Below are positions 46,824-58,800 of a stretch of DNA of 64,000 nt, one piece after another. Below the pieces are notes generated by a model. The model did not search any database. It had not been told where the DNA came from and worked only from the letters and a program-made list of their open reading frames with translations. The position numbers and the translations under genes were made by a program. Every line of letters starts with the position of its first letter. Position 1 is the first letter of the stretch. Where the stretch lies: the NCBI RefSeq assembly GCF_042453785.1, contig NC_091677.1, positions 28,831,501 through 28,895,500 of the forward strand, written 5' to 3'. The stretch comes from Malus domestica. Taxonomy: Eukaryota > Streptophyta > Magnoliopsida > Rosales > Rosaceae.

Positions 46824-48597
46824 TTAACCACCGCCGCCAGACCCATACTTTTTGCCAAGAAGTACGACTTGCAGCTTGTCATAGCCAGCAAGCACACCGG
46901 CACCTGCAACAGCACGCAATATGTTTGCTCCAGCACCCTTAAACAGCGACTTAGCACCTTCGTTTTTGATGATTTGCTTAAATGCATCAAAAGAGCTACT
47001 GTATTTCACAGCTTCTCCTGAGGTCATCATCATCCTTCTGCGCACTGTGTCCAAAGGGTAAGAAGATAATCCAGCACCAATCGTAATTCCCCATCCCAGC
47101 ACGAAGCTAGCAAAGAAGCTATCCTGTAAATCACCATGTGAAAAACAGCAATGAACTTCAACATGCCTTTGATGTGTTAATATCCAGTGAACTAAGCACA
47201 GATTTACATATATCATTTTCCTATACATGCTTAAGGGGCACAGATTCAAATCCAATACCGTAGCAAAATAGGCCAAAAAGTAGCAACTTCACCTCCTCAT
47301 ACATATACAGAATAAACCAAAATTCCAACAGCCGCTGGAGCTAATTCCCAGTACATATTGATCCTTCACCGCTTCATTTTGGGCAAGGCAGGCAGTGGTC
47401 AAAGCAACTCTAGCCATGTTGAAAATGATTCAAGCAGCTAACTGCCTTTAATATTAATGTAAACACTGTCCCTTTACTACCCATCAATTTATAATGAAAA
47501 ACAACGGAAACATCAACAGTATAAGGGAATCACACAGCCGAAACTATCAAATAGCTCCCCACAAAAAAAATCCCTATAGGGAAAAACATAAAAAGATTTA
47601 ACATACCTGCAGGCCACCAGTTAGAACCACAGGTTTCAGAGAATCGTACATTCCAAAATAAAGCCCACGGTACACGATAATTCCAACAAGAGAGATGTTG
47701 AATCCTCGATATAACCCAGCAATGCCATCAGACTTGAGGGTTTTCTTGTAAACATCAACCAAACCATTAAACTGCCTTTCACCACCCTTCTTGGCAGCCT
47801 TAGCATCATTTGCCAAACGTGTTCTTGCAAAGTCCAGAGAATACACAAAAAGAAGAGATGAAGCACCAGCAGCACCACCTGATGCCAGGTTCCCAGCGAA
47901 CCACTTCCAGTAGCCATCTTTATCCTTCTTGAAGTTGAAAAGCCTCTTGAAGTAATCCTTGAAAGCAAAGTTAAAGGCCTGAAACACAAGTTTAAACAAC
48001 TTAGAATGTCAATTAAAGGGAAATGCTCAATGGAAACACAACAACACAGATATATGGGAGCATGAAGTAATACAGACAACATCGGATGACTAAAGATATG
48101 TAGATCTCATGTGAAAGAAAATTGACCTGGGTAGGGAAGTATCTGATAACATTGGCAGTGTTTCCTCTCCACAGAGAAAGGACACCTTCATCCTTAATTG
48201 TTCGGGCAAAGCAGTCAGTTATACCTTTGTATGGTTCAGAAAGTCGACCAGCCTTGATCATCTCATCCTGATTCTGTATCAGTAGTTTAACACGCTCAAT
48301 AGGAGCAGCAGCAGTTTTGGAAACAGCAGCAGATACACCTCCCATGAGAAAATCGATAGCAAAACCAGCTGCACCTTTCTCTGCCGGGGCATGCGCCATA
48401 ACTGGGGACAAAGAAGAGATTTGTGCAAGGGCAGTGCTGTCAAAAGTTGGCAGCAGGGGGCTCTGCAAAGCTCCATTGGCGTAAGCACCATTCACCCCAT
48501 AGTTTCTTGTGTGAATCTTGGGGGAAAGCCTACATATGAGGTAAGACTGCCCATGTATTTTCTGAAATACCGATGGATACGATGACCCATCATCCAT
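46824..48597 (-). CDS. Mitochondrial ADP/ATP carrier
   Basis: Three exons (48597-48127, 47978-47607, 47123-46824) encode about 380 residues. It exchanges cytosolic ADP for matrix ATP across the inner mitochondrial membrane. A plant-type N-terminal extension (about 1-76) precedes three carrier repeats with their signature loops: [12 protein letters not shown] (about 99), [12 protein letters not shown] (second repeat) and [12 protein letters not shown] (third repeat). The RRRMMM motif is the hallmark of ADP/ATP carriers. Each repeat has two membrane helices, six in all. The C-terminus ends in glycines (KKYGSGGGG). Start at [10 protein letters not shown] 5'-UTR intron of about 1.66 kb probably lies upstream (acceptor at 48620, donor at 50282), containing nested MITEs. 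Confidence 0.95.
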
Positions 48598-49199
48598 GAT
48601 TATAACTCAAGCCAGTGACCTGCACAAGAACAACATGATTTCAAATACAGGCATGCCAAATACATCTACAAGAGAAGTCCGTATTGAGTATTCCGTAAAT
48701 GATACACATGATACCATGACACAGCAAAATGAAATAATATAATTCTTCGCACAAGCTTAACTAACGGAATTTTTTTTTCTCCATAAAATAGTCAGTTGTT
48801 GAAAATTATAAAGAATGTATCCTGAAAGCAGCGTAATACTATGCAGATCCAAGATTCTAACATCGGGTGGTCCTAATCAAGATACGTGCTAGTCAGGCAA
48901 TAGGCTAGGGCATGTGCCTAGAGCCTAGATGGGTCCTAAAGAACTTAGGAAGATTTAAGTAAATTTATTAAATATCATATAAATAAGTACCTATTTACAC
49001 TTAAAAAAAACTATGCTTGTATTGAGAGTTTGGGTTTACTATTTTAATTAGGTTTATTACTTAACATATAACATACAAAAATATCAGAATTTTGCTATAG
49101 TATTTTAGTGGTACGAGATGAAAATTTTTCAAATATTGTATGAATTTATAGTGAATTAAAAAAAAAAAAAAAACTGATGTCAACATATGGTATAACAAG

Positions 49200-49545
49200 T
49201 AAAGAACTTTAACGAAAAGTTATGATACTGTTCATTTTAACAAAAAAATTACATTTTTACACTAAAAATAAAGAGGCAGATCCCTCCCAATATACCATAC
49301 TCTTCCCATCTCCTCTTGTGTTGTGCGGTCACGATTAAGCCACGTCAACATTTTATATTGATTTTTTATAAAGATAATAAGACAAAAATTAATAAGAATA
49401 TAAAATGTTGACGTGACTTAATCGTAACCGTTCAAATAGAAAGAGATGAGAAGGGTATGGTTTTGGAAGGGTATGGTTTTGGAAGGGCAGACAATTTGCC
49501 TCCAAAAATAAATCATAATCCTATTCATTTCACCCTTTATTTTAA
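49200..49545. mobile_element. AT-rich MITE-like repeat split by a second MITE
   Basis: The TTTAACGAAAAGTTATGATA to TTTACACTAAAAATAAA part (49208-49272) and the AAAAATAAATCATAATCCTA to ACCCTTTATTTT part (49504-49545) are the two halves of the family also seen at 8269-8602. The interval between is the nested element. Confidence 0.6.
49273..49503. mobile_element. Hairpin MITE copy 2, nested, with 9-bp target duplication
   Basis: Same family as 45470-45688 (ACGTCAACATTTTATATT / AATATAAAATGTTGACGT inner arms). Ends are GAGGCAG and TTTGCCTCC. It is flanked by perfect AAAAATAAA at 49264-49272 and 49504-49512. A 9-bp duplication points to Mutator-like mobilisation. Confidence 0.75.
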
Positions 49546-49599
49546 TACACATCAATTTACTAATTAAAATGGGTGGCACAACAACAATTTTAAAGGAGT

Positions 49600-49865
49600 T
49601 GGTCATGTGAGAAATGGAGAGAGAGTTTTTCTTCTTTGTTGGAACTTGGAACCAAGTTCCAGGAACAGCATAGCCATGGTGGTCTTCTCTGTGTCGTCTT
49701 CTTCTTGGTTCAAAGCTTTTGTTTCACAGCATCTGCCAGCCATGATTGTCTTCCCTCTTCCACCATCTACCCAGACCGGGTCCTCGGAGGTCCTCACAGA
49801 CGCTTCTTCGGACTTCCAGTTGGTCCGAGATCACGGGGTCCATGAATGGGTCCGCCACTGACAAC
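49600..49865. other. Unassigned open frames in probable carrier-gene 5' intron
   Basis: Overlapping frames of 60-84 codons on both strands (plus 49607-49861; minus 49603-49797). Composition is less AT-rich than the flanks, but no domain or family is recognisable. Possibly a captured fragment; not called as a gene. Confidence 0.2.
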
Positions 49866-50282
49866 TACTAAATACTGGTATAGTCTACAATAATTTGAGC
49901 CAGATTACGTAATTAACTAAGAACTCAAGTGGAATTTCCAAAAAAGTTTGAACTTCAAAGTTTGGGCATCTCGGCAACCAAAATATTAGTGTGATCACAA
50001 ACAAACAAGGAAATTAATTAATGATCAGAGTGTTAGAAATTCCATGCATTTTCGTAACAAATACAAAAATTAGAGGTGTTAACAACAATAACAGCAAAAA
50101 CAACCACCGGATAAGATCGGCTGCCAAATTCAACCACAATCAACAAGTCAACACATTCCCTTAAACATCCGTAAAGGGTTGTTTGATTGGCGAGAAAAGT
50201 CGGGAAAATGAAGAGAGCACAATTCTCAACAGGATTTTCTCGGGAACCAAACAAAGCGGAAGAGAAAGAAAAAAACCATAAC

Positions 50283-50395
50283 CTGAGAGATGATCGGCGA
50301 GGAGGAAGAGAGTGACAGTCAGTCAACGAAGAAGAGAGCGAGCGTCGAGCAACCGAGTGCTTCTCGTTCAACTAGGAAATGAAGAAGGTATATAA
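50283..50395 (-). other. Probable 5'-UTR exon and core promoter of the ADP/ATP carrier gene
   Basis: The minus strand reads a CT-rich stretch ending CATCTCTCAG before GTTATGG, a good donor. The matching acceptor TTGTGCAG lies at 48620, twenty-two bases before the start codon. TATATA-like sequence lies at about 50389-50397. Inference from splice signals only. 50400-51200 is AT-rich intergenic DNA with no gene I can support. Confidence 0.4.
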
Positions 50396-51220
50396 ATGGG
50401 GCGACATCAGCAGACAGGGGACAATTAGGGTTATCTGGAATGACTGTTTTACCCTCACTCTGCCTTTAAATTATCGGCTTGGCCATTTTGGCGCCCTGTA
50501 AACGAGCAAACCAGAAGTCTAAGAACATACTAATTTATTTAGTGCTGGTTTGGATGTGTAAGTTTTTTTGGTGAAAATATTTTTGAAATCAATCATTTGT
50601 AAAAATGCAAGTAAATTATGAAAAAACACTTAAAGTGTTTCATTCCTAAAAGAAGCACATAACCGATGCTTCTTGTGGAAAACACTTCAAGTGCTTTTGA
50701 AACCAAAAAATATTTTCTTTAAAATCACTTTTAATAATTTTAAAAACACATCAAAACTAGCCTTTATTATTTACCAAAAAAAACCCTACTGGTTTATTCT
50801 CTAATTTTGTTGTTTTCTCTATTGCACATGCAAAAGAGAGCATTTTCCTTTAGTTTTCTACTAGTCTCATGCCACACGTTCATGTGTGTGACAATTTTTT
50901 TTATTTTTTTTTTATATTTTACTTTTTATTTTTATTTAGTTTAAATTTTTTTAAAGTAAATTGTTTATTTTAGAATTCTAATTGAGGAGGGGTATTTTGG
51001 AGATAGTGAGAGCCTTACTGTTTTGACATTCTCCCTTCATATATTAGTATATTACATATACAATCAGTTTTTTTAGCCAAAATAGTTCTTGCAATTTGCA
51101 TAACTCCACACTTTGGTTCTTAAGATTTAAAATCAATACAAGTGGTCTCTGAGATTATCCACTATCAATCATTTTGGTCATTCCATGAATAATTATGTTA
51201 AATAAAAATTAAAATGACAA

Positions 51221-51412
51221 GTTATTTGGTATGACGGTCTAGTAGTATTTCTCTTCACTTGTAAGTGAAAGATCTTAGGTTCGATAGTCGCCAAGGCAAA
51301 TTTGAACCACATTATTGCTAAACCATTGTGAGGCTAAATTCACCCCACTCTCTTTAGTGTGGATAATATTGTTTGTTAAAAAAAGATTAATTTTACCAAA
51401 AAAAAAAGAAGG
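51221..51412 (+). mobile_element. tRNA-derived SINE with 13-bp target-site duplication
   Basis: Pol III-type A box (GACGGTCTAGTAGTA) and B box (AGGTTCGATAG) are followed by the AATTTGAACCACATTATTG body and an A-rich tail. The flanking ATTAAAATGACAA is perfect at 51208-51220 and 51413-51425. Diverged relatives: 200-320 and 29215-29320 (reverse). Confidence 0.85.
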
Positions 51413-51429
51413 ATTAAAATGACAAAACT

Positions 51430-52880
51430 ACCCTCAATTTAATAAACAATATGCCAAAATGATTTGACAAAAAATGAGGGTATTTTTGTCATTTTATCTT
51501 TATTTAATGGAGATTTTTCATGGGATGACCAAAATGATTGATGGTGGACAAACTCAGGGACCAATTCTATCGATTTCAAATCTCAATGATCAAAATGAGG
51601 AGTTATACAAATCTTAGGGATCAAAATAAAAAGATGCAAATCTTATGAACCATTTTGGATAAATAGCCTCATCCGATATGATGTTGAAGAGTGGATATTA
51701 AAGCAAACCCATTCCGGCAGATTCCCTGGTACCTTTGGGGCAGAGGTTCGAAACCAGTTAAGAGCACTTTGTGGCCAGAGGCAAGCCGAACCTCAGGGAA
51801 GATTAGACCCACCCTTCGTGTGTTGGGACACTTCATGGTCTTTACCAAAACCCCAAACATATTCTCTCAAACGCCAGTCCTTTGGAATTACTGGGCAAAA
51901 ACGCTTTATGCAAGAGCAAATCTAATAGCCAGCCTTCCGAACTACGAGTGAGAAATACACGAGTAGCTAGTTACTTGGTTCGTGTGGTGCAAGTTCAAAA
52001 GAAGGATTTGATAAAACCCAACACGATTCACTAACAACATTGTCCCAACTTAACTACATATTACAAAGTGTAGAGTTCCATAAAAACCTCGGTGATATTA
52101 AGAGTGAAACTCTGACATATAAGCTGTATATTATTTTGTTACATTTCCGCCGCGAGACTTTATTCTCCAATAGAATTCGTTATTGCAAGTCTACAAGATC
52201 CTACAACAATTGTTTACTACATTATACATTATACATTACACAACAATTGATGGACTTGGCAAGAATTTGCACCTAAAGAATTGCTTCCTACATACACATT
52301 ACACATTATACAACAAAACCAAACAAAGCAAAAGTGAAAAATTAAAAATTGTTGGCTCGAGTAACAACTGATGCAGAATCTGTTACATTTTGGAAATGAA
52401 AACTGATTGATTATATGCCGTACCTCATCCTTCTTCCTTCGGAAGGTGCGCTCAACCTGAATATCGATTCAATGCCCAACCTGAAACGGAATACAGAATA
52501 ACAGATTTTACATCTTATTTCGAAACTGGCGGAAGGAAATAGATGGTGAGAAGCCAAAACAAGAGAACACGAGTGAATAAGTTTTGCTAAAGTCAGAAAA
52601 CCGATGTATAATATTCGAGCAAAGAGGATGAGTTGAACTGAAATATGATTCATCGAAATCAAATTTTAAACTGACATGTCTTCAATGTTGGATTTATTGA
52701 TGAAGCTCATGGGAAAATCCAAGCAATTATTATTGTGCGAAGAATAAATCCAGAAAGGAAAACGTCAGAGAACAAAACTCAGAATATTTCTACTAAATTG
52801 CTTGCATCAACGACTTTACCAAAATTAGTGAGCTGGGCGATGTCAGTTGATCCTATACATGATATAGACAGACTGGAAGG
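51430..52880. other. Gene-free interval 3' of the FLY-like gene
   Basis: Short frames only. 51691-51951 (86 codons) has no recognisable domain. Sub-repeats of TTACATTATACA type occur at 52215-52320. No gene is supported. Confidence 0.35.
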
Positions 52881-52881
52881 A

Positions 52882-55800
52882 TCAGGCTGGTGGCAGTGGA
52901 CGCCGACAAGTTGGGCACTCCATCTTTACATCCATCCACCTTTGTAAACAACCCGAGTGAAAGCAATGATCACATGGTGTCACCTGCAAAGGAAATAGAA
53001 CATTAAATCAAGCACCTAAGTTTGGGTACTTACATTACAATATAAAACATGCCGTCACAGTACCATGCGATCGTTTGAACGTTGTGTGAGATCAACTGCG
53101 GTCATGCAAATGACACAATCTGTGGTGCGATTCGTATTCTGATCAAGCCTTCTACAGTAGCTATATTTTTCAGGTAGAATCTGCAACCCATCAAACAGAA
53201 ATGAGATATAAATATAATTACACTTCCACAAAAAAAAAAAAAAAACACTTGTTATACTAGCTGCACATAAACTACATTATTTTGATAATAAAGAAAGGAG
53301 CTCAAATTTTAACACAAAATTGGGGTGTGAAGCACGATATTGTTTACAGACCTTCAAGATGGGAATTTAAAAAGCATTTAGTTACAATCTTTTTTATGTG
53401 ATCATAATATTAGTATTCTATATGAAAAGACGTTAGTTACTGTGCGATTGAAAGAAGCAATTTGTATGCTATTCCAATCGAATAAACCTGCTCCTTGCTT
53501 GGGTGAAATTCCACAAGAAGTTACCCGTATAATTAACATTCCTTCATAATACAGCAATGATGGCTGTCTTGATGCGAGGTTATTTGTGTGTCATTGTGCG
53601 TCAAAAGCAAAGTGTCAAGGAAAAGAATTCCCAGGAAGATATAAATGACCAGAGTTAGATCGAACCTGACGAGGAATGAACCACCGCGAGCCAAGATAGT
53701 GCTGAAGAAGAAGAATGGACGCTTGCAGTCCAATAAATACACCCAAACAAATACACCAACTCTTGTCAGGCTCAATGCGCATGAAGTTGTTAGGGCAACC
53801 AAATATGTATAATGGGATTGCAAGCCGCGTAACAGTCATGCCCAAGATGTAATGAGGATGCAAAGGTTTTCTTGAATCACGAATGACATTGGTGATAATT
53901 TGAGGTATCCAAAAGGAGTACATAAGGAGAAGAATAGGTCTCAAGAAGTTATGGAACTCATACATGAGCAAAATGCCTCCCAAAAGAATCCCATCTGCAA
54001 ATAAGTATACAGTTAGATAAAGCCTATAATTTGAAACAAAGACTCATAAGCTAGAATATTTTCAGTCAACAGTATAAACCTAAGAGGGAAATCAAAGAGC
54101 ACACATCGTAGGTTGCAAAAGAAAGAACATAATTTCTTAATTATTTTCCTATATGATTTAATTTCCTGGTGTTATGGAATTAAGATTACTTTCCTATTTC
54201 TAGTAAATTTACGATTTTTTTTTTTTGTAGGATTAGGTTATTATAAATAGGTGCGTTGTAATTCAATGTTGGGAGACTTAAATAATTTGATTAAACAAAT
54301 CTTCTCCATGCGTATCTTCTTTTCTAGAGTTCTGTTCTGATGATGTGCTTCTAAATTCTCCTTGACCTATCTCTTTTGGTTTTTTAGATCCAAACCCTGA
54401 TTTCTGGTTGCTTGTGCTACATCAATTGGTATCAAAGTCAATTAATGATGAACAAGTACTAGAATTTAGGGTTTGGAAGGGATTCTAGAAGAACTAGAAT
54501 TAGAGCTCAAGATAAGAGAATTAGGAGAATTTTAGAATTTGAAGACAGAGAAGAAACAGATAGGTCGAGGAGAGATCTAGAACAGAAGGGAAGATTAGGT
54601 TTAGAAGACAGAGGCAAGAGATAACTCAGGGAGATGATTTCGTTCATCAATCAAGTGTCTCAATGTTAAATCACAAAACACCTGTTCATAATAATCTAAT
54701 TGTACAACGAACATGAAGAATCCTAAATCTACTAGAATAGGAAAGTAATCTTAATTCCATAACAATCATGAAATTCAACAATAGAGGAAAATAAATAAAA
54801 ATATTCCAAATATATTATTCTGTATCAGATACATTGGATTTAAGGGGCTGTTTGTAGGTCTACAAAGTCATCCCACTCATTGTCTACGTTGCTTAATTGT
54901 TTCTTTCTATTAAACTAATCAAGTTCTATTTTCAGAACAACTAATCAAGTTCTACCAAATTACATATTTCTTGAAACAAGAAGAGAACTAGTGACAACCC
55001 TCCCCAAATTATCCTCCAGTCTTTTTTGGATGCAACTTTTCTACCTTATTGCACTGGGTAAAACAAATAACTTACCAAATGGGCTTTAAAGTCAAAAGTT
55101 GATGAAATGGCATTCCACATACAAACAAAGAAGCATATATTCCAAATTAGTACTTACAGAAACGGCTATATAGAACTGAAAGCTCACGCCTCATCGTCTC
55201 CCAACCTTCCCCGCTATTTGTAGGCCTACTAGCTTTCCATATAGCAAGAAGATATCTCATCTCAAATATTGAGAAGACAACAAACTTGAAAAAAGCGGCA
55301 GTCGCAAAAGCATTAAACAAGGATTCTGTATGAACAAGAAACAAGGTTAAAATATATAGTTAATAAGGAGAAACAAGAGGTTAAAGCCTAAAAATACTGT
55401 TAATAAGCAAAAACTAACATGTGACAAACAAATGAGGTAATTATAGAGGACATGGGCACAATAATATTAAGCATGTGAAGAAAGATGCTCAAAAATAGGA
55501 CATGTAATCTATAAACATAACAGACGATACACGTGTATCAGTCTGTAACAAACTCCATTTGGGGTCTTGAGAAAAAGATTTCTTATGTGGAAGCATGCAC
55601 TTTGCAGTGACATTTTTTAAAGGCCCACCAGGTTTTATTTTCATCAGAAATCTATGTTCCAAAAAGCTGCCATAAGTTCGTGAAAACAATATTCAAAGTA
55701 GTTGTAATCAGTTTCTTATCTTAAATAACAGCATTTATCTCTATTTGCAGCTTTACAACAACAACAAAGCCTTATCCCACTAAGTGGGGTCGGTTATATG

Positions 55801-58800
55801 AGAGTTGCTCATTGTAATCTTAACCCCAATACTTCCTGATCACAATAATTTCAGCTTTAGTAGTGACTATACTTAAATACAACTGCTTCAGAGTAACACT
55901 CCTAAGATTGGAAACCTTTACAACAAGCAGGTAGTGAATCTCAACCAAACTTACCAACAAGTATTCCTGCAGTCAAATGTAGAAGGCAGAGATAAGCATC
56001 CATGATAGCCTGTTGGCCAATCATTAGAATCGAAACTTTGGCAGCCCCCTGAAAAGTGCACTTGTAAATACAAATGGCATGTATTGTTAAAATCCCTTTT
56101 TTTTTTGTATGTTCAGACAAAAGTTCTTACTGAATGAGTGTTGCTATGTTCCATTTGCCGAATTAAGAGGAGAACTTGGAGAAAAGAGACCTGAGGAAAT
56201 ACGTTAAGGAACACAAATATGGCATAAAACATTGAAATTAACCTGAAAGACAATGATAAATAAAGGATACAAAGGTGACCATCAAAGTATAGTTCACTGC
56301 TTTGTTGTAGTACACCTCCACATTGACAGAAGTAGCATTTAATATCAAGGGAGAGAAGCAATCTCCATCATCATCCACTGAAGGACTCTCCATCAATGAT
56401 TCTATATGGTATCGATCACGATCTCCATCTAATAAAGATTTGTAGAAATTTGAATGAGTCTTGGACTTTAGAAACAAACAAACAAACAAATAATTATGTC
56501 CATTCACAACCTAGACCAAAAGGTTTTGACCTCCCACATGCACAAGCCCCTCCATTCATTAAGTTTATCTATTTATTCAGTAAAAACTCACAAAAAGTAG
56601 GCACAATTAAAAACTAAAGATGCTACGAGCACGTTCAGTATTAAAGAAAATAAAAGATTATATGAAAGAAACGAATCATGACATGTGCAAGAATTACATG
56701 ATGAAGATGGTACATTACATAAGCATTATGTCCACTTATGTGAAAATCATAGACTAACAATTAAAAGTGCTTCTGAATCATATCTTATCAGGAAAACTGT
56801 TGGCAAGAAATGTGAAACTAAGTTTAGAGATTCTGTCCAAAAAAAAAAAGATTAGAGATTCTGTAGTTTCCAAGAAAAGGGATGGTGAGGCAGCAATTAA
56901 AAGGAAAGAAAGAATCCATACGCTGAGAAAACTCAAATACCATTATGGGTGGATGAGACACGTGAAACTTGGCCCGCGATTTCTACATTACAGTGTTTCT
57001 CCATTTCATAGATTGGAGCTGCAGTATGAGCAAAATAAAATTATCATAACATGAAAAAAGCAACATGAAAATAATTCATAGTGAAGTAGGAGAAATTACA
57101 ATGTTTTTTCCTCCATATCTTATCTCTAGGAGATTCTTGGAAAACCTGGGAAGAGAAAACTCCAAGCTGTTGCAAAGGTACCATGTAACGTGTGAGTACT
57201 TGAAACCTCTGTAATTGCATTTCACTTTCTAAATTAATGACTATTACAAGTACTAGCATCTTTCATATATTTTTGGCACTCCAGATTGCAAAAATCAACA
57301 TGACTAGCAGCACCGAGCAAACACCAAGGGATAATGCATATGATTACAGAAAGCAGAGTTATAAGGCTTCATAACAATGAATTGAACAAAAAATTACCAT
57401 ATGATACGGATTTGACAATAAATATTCTTCTGCTTGGCTTGACTCTCCCTCTTTTCCACTGCAAAATGATAAGAGCACATATTTTGTTTTCCTTAAAGAG
57501 ATGGAGCACATATCCATAACAGAAGATATTAAATGCAAGCGGGTGTAAACAATTAATCAATGAAATGGACGAAAAGCTTTCAATAACTGAACCAGGAAAA
57601 ATTACCTGTTAGCTACCATTCGAAGTTGTCTAAACGGCCATATAAATACACCCTCCACCCTGATTTGAACACCACCAACATTGTGTTCATTGTCAAACAC
57701 ATCATGGAAAATAATTACCCCCTATTGTCAGCCAAATGAAGAAGTAGACTGTTATTTTAAAAAGAACAATAATAACTTGAAAAGTTAACACTAAAACAAT
57801 TGAAAGAAATAGTTCTATAGTTATGTAGGCCATGAGAAGATAGAATATTTGAGCCTTTTGACTGGTCATTTCAAATATGACATTTTAAAGATGATCAGAG
57901 CCCATCACAAGGATATATATACAGATGCAGACCTTACTTTGATATGATGGTCATTACGGGTTCAAACTACTCACCTGTACGTAATGTACGCCAGTTATTT
58001 TTGTCGGCGTGCTAACCAATTCAATGATACTGTTGCCATGGGAATTCCTAAAATCCGGAAATCTGGAAGAGCTATTTGTTGAATCAGGAAACTTCCAAGT
58101 CCCTGCAACTCACATGTAAATATATTATGTCTAAGCAGGTCAAGAAAGCAAATTTTACAGGCTTAGTTTTATCCATTAATGTTTACAGTAAGGTTCTTGA
58201 ATATATGCGGAAAACATTGATTCATGCCGGAGAAGACAGAAAGAAAGGAATCATGCATTTCAAAAGATTCGTTGCAGTTAATTATTTAGATAATTCATAA
58301 TCTTAGACTGTATCTAATGAGACTATGTTGTATGGAATATGTCTTTGGGTTCCCTTTGGACGTCTGTATCTTCAGAATGTATGCATACAATCCAGAGGCT
58401 TATGCCAGTCATCATCCATTGGGATAGAGTTCATATTCAGGCTGTATTGTATGATTGGAATTCTACTGCTGTACACTAGGTTTTGTTGGTCTGCTGACAT
58501 CTCCTTTGCTTAGCTATGCAGTCTTTGTTGGTTTGTTTAGCTAGTAAGCCTAGTATATTATACATAGATTAGCAGTCTTTGTTGGTTTGTTTAGCTAGTC
58601 AGCCTAGTTTTGTTGGTTTGTTTAGCTAGTCAGCCTAGTTTATTCTACATATATTTGTGGGAAAACATTTTCCCTGTATTGTCCTGTTCTTGTTTAATGA
58701 ATTATGTTTCTTGAATTAAGAAAAATAGCATTGTTAAGATAAAGAATATATATTTTGCAACTTCTGCTTCTAACCCAATTACTTCAGCAATAAGCCTCAT

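Noticed and set aside
51691-51951. 86-codon plus-strand frame
   Set aside because: No recognisable domain and an overlapping antisense frame of similar length, with repeats nearby. Could be a transposon fragment but I cannot support a gene.
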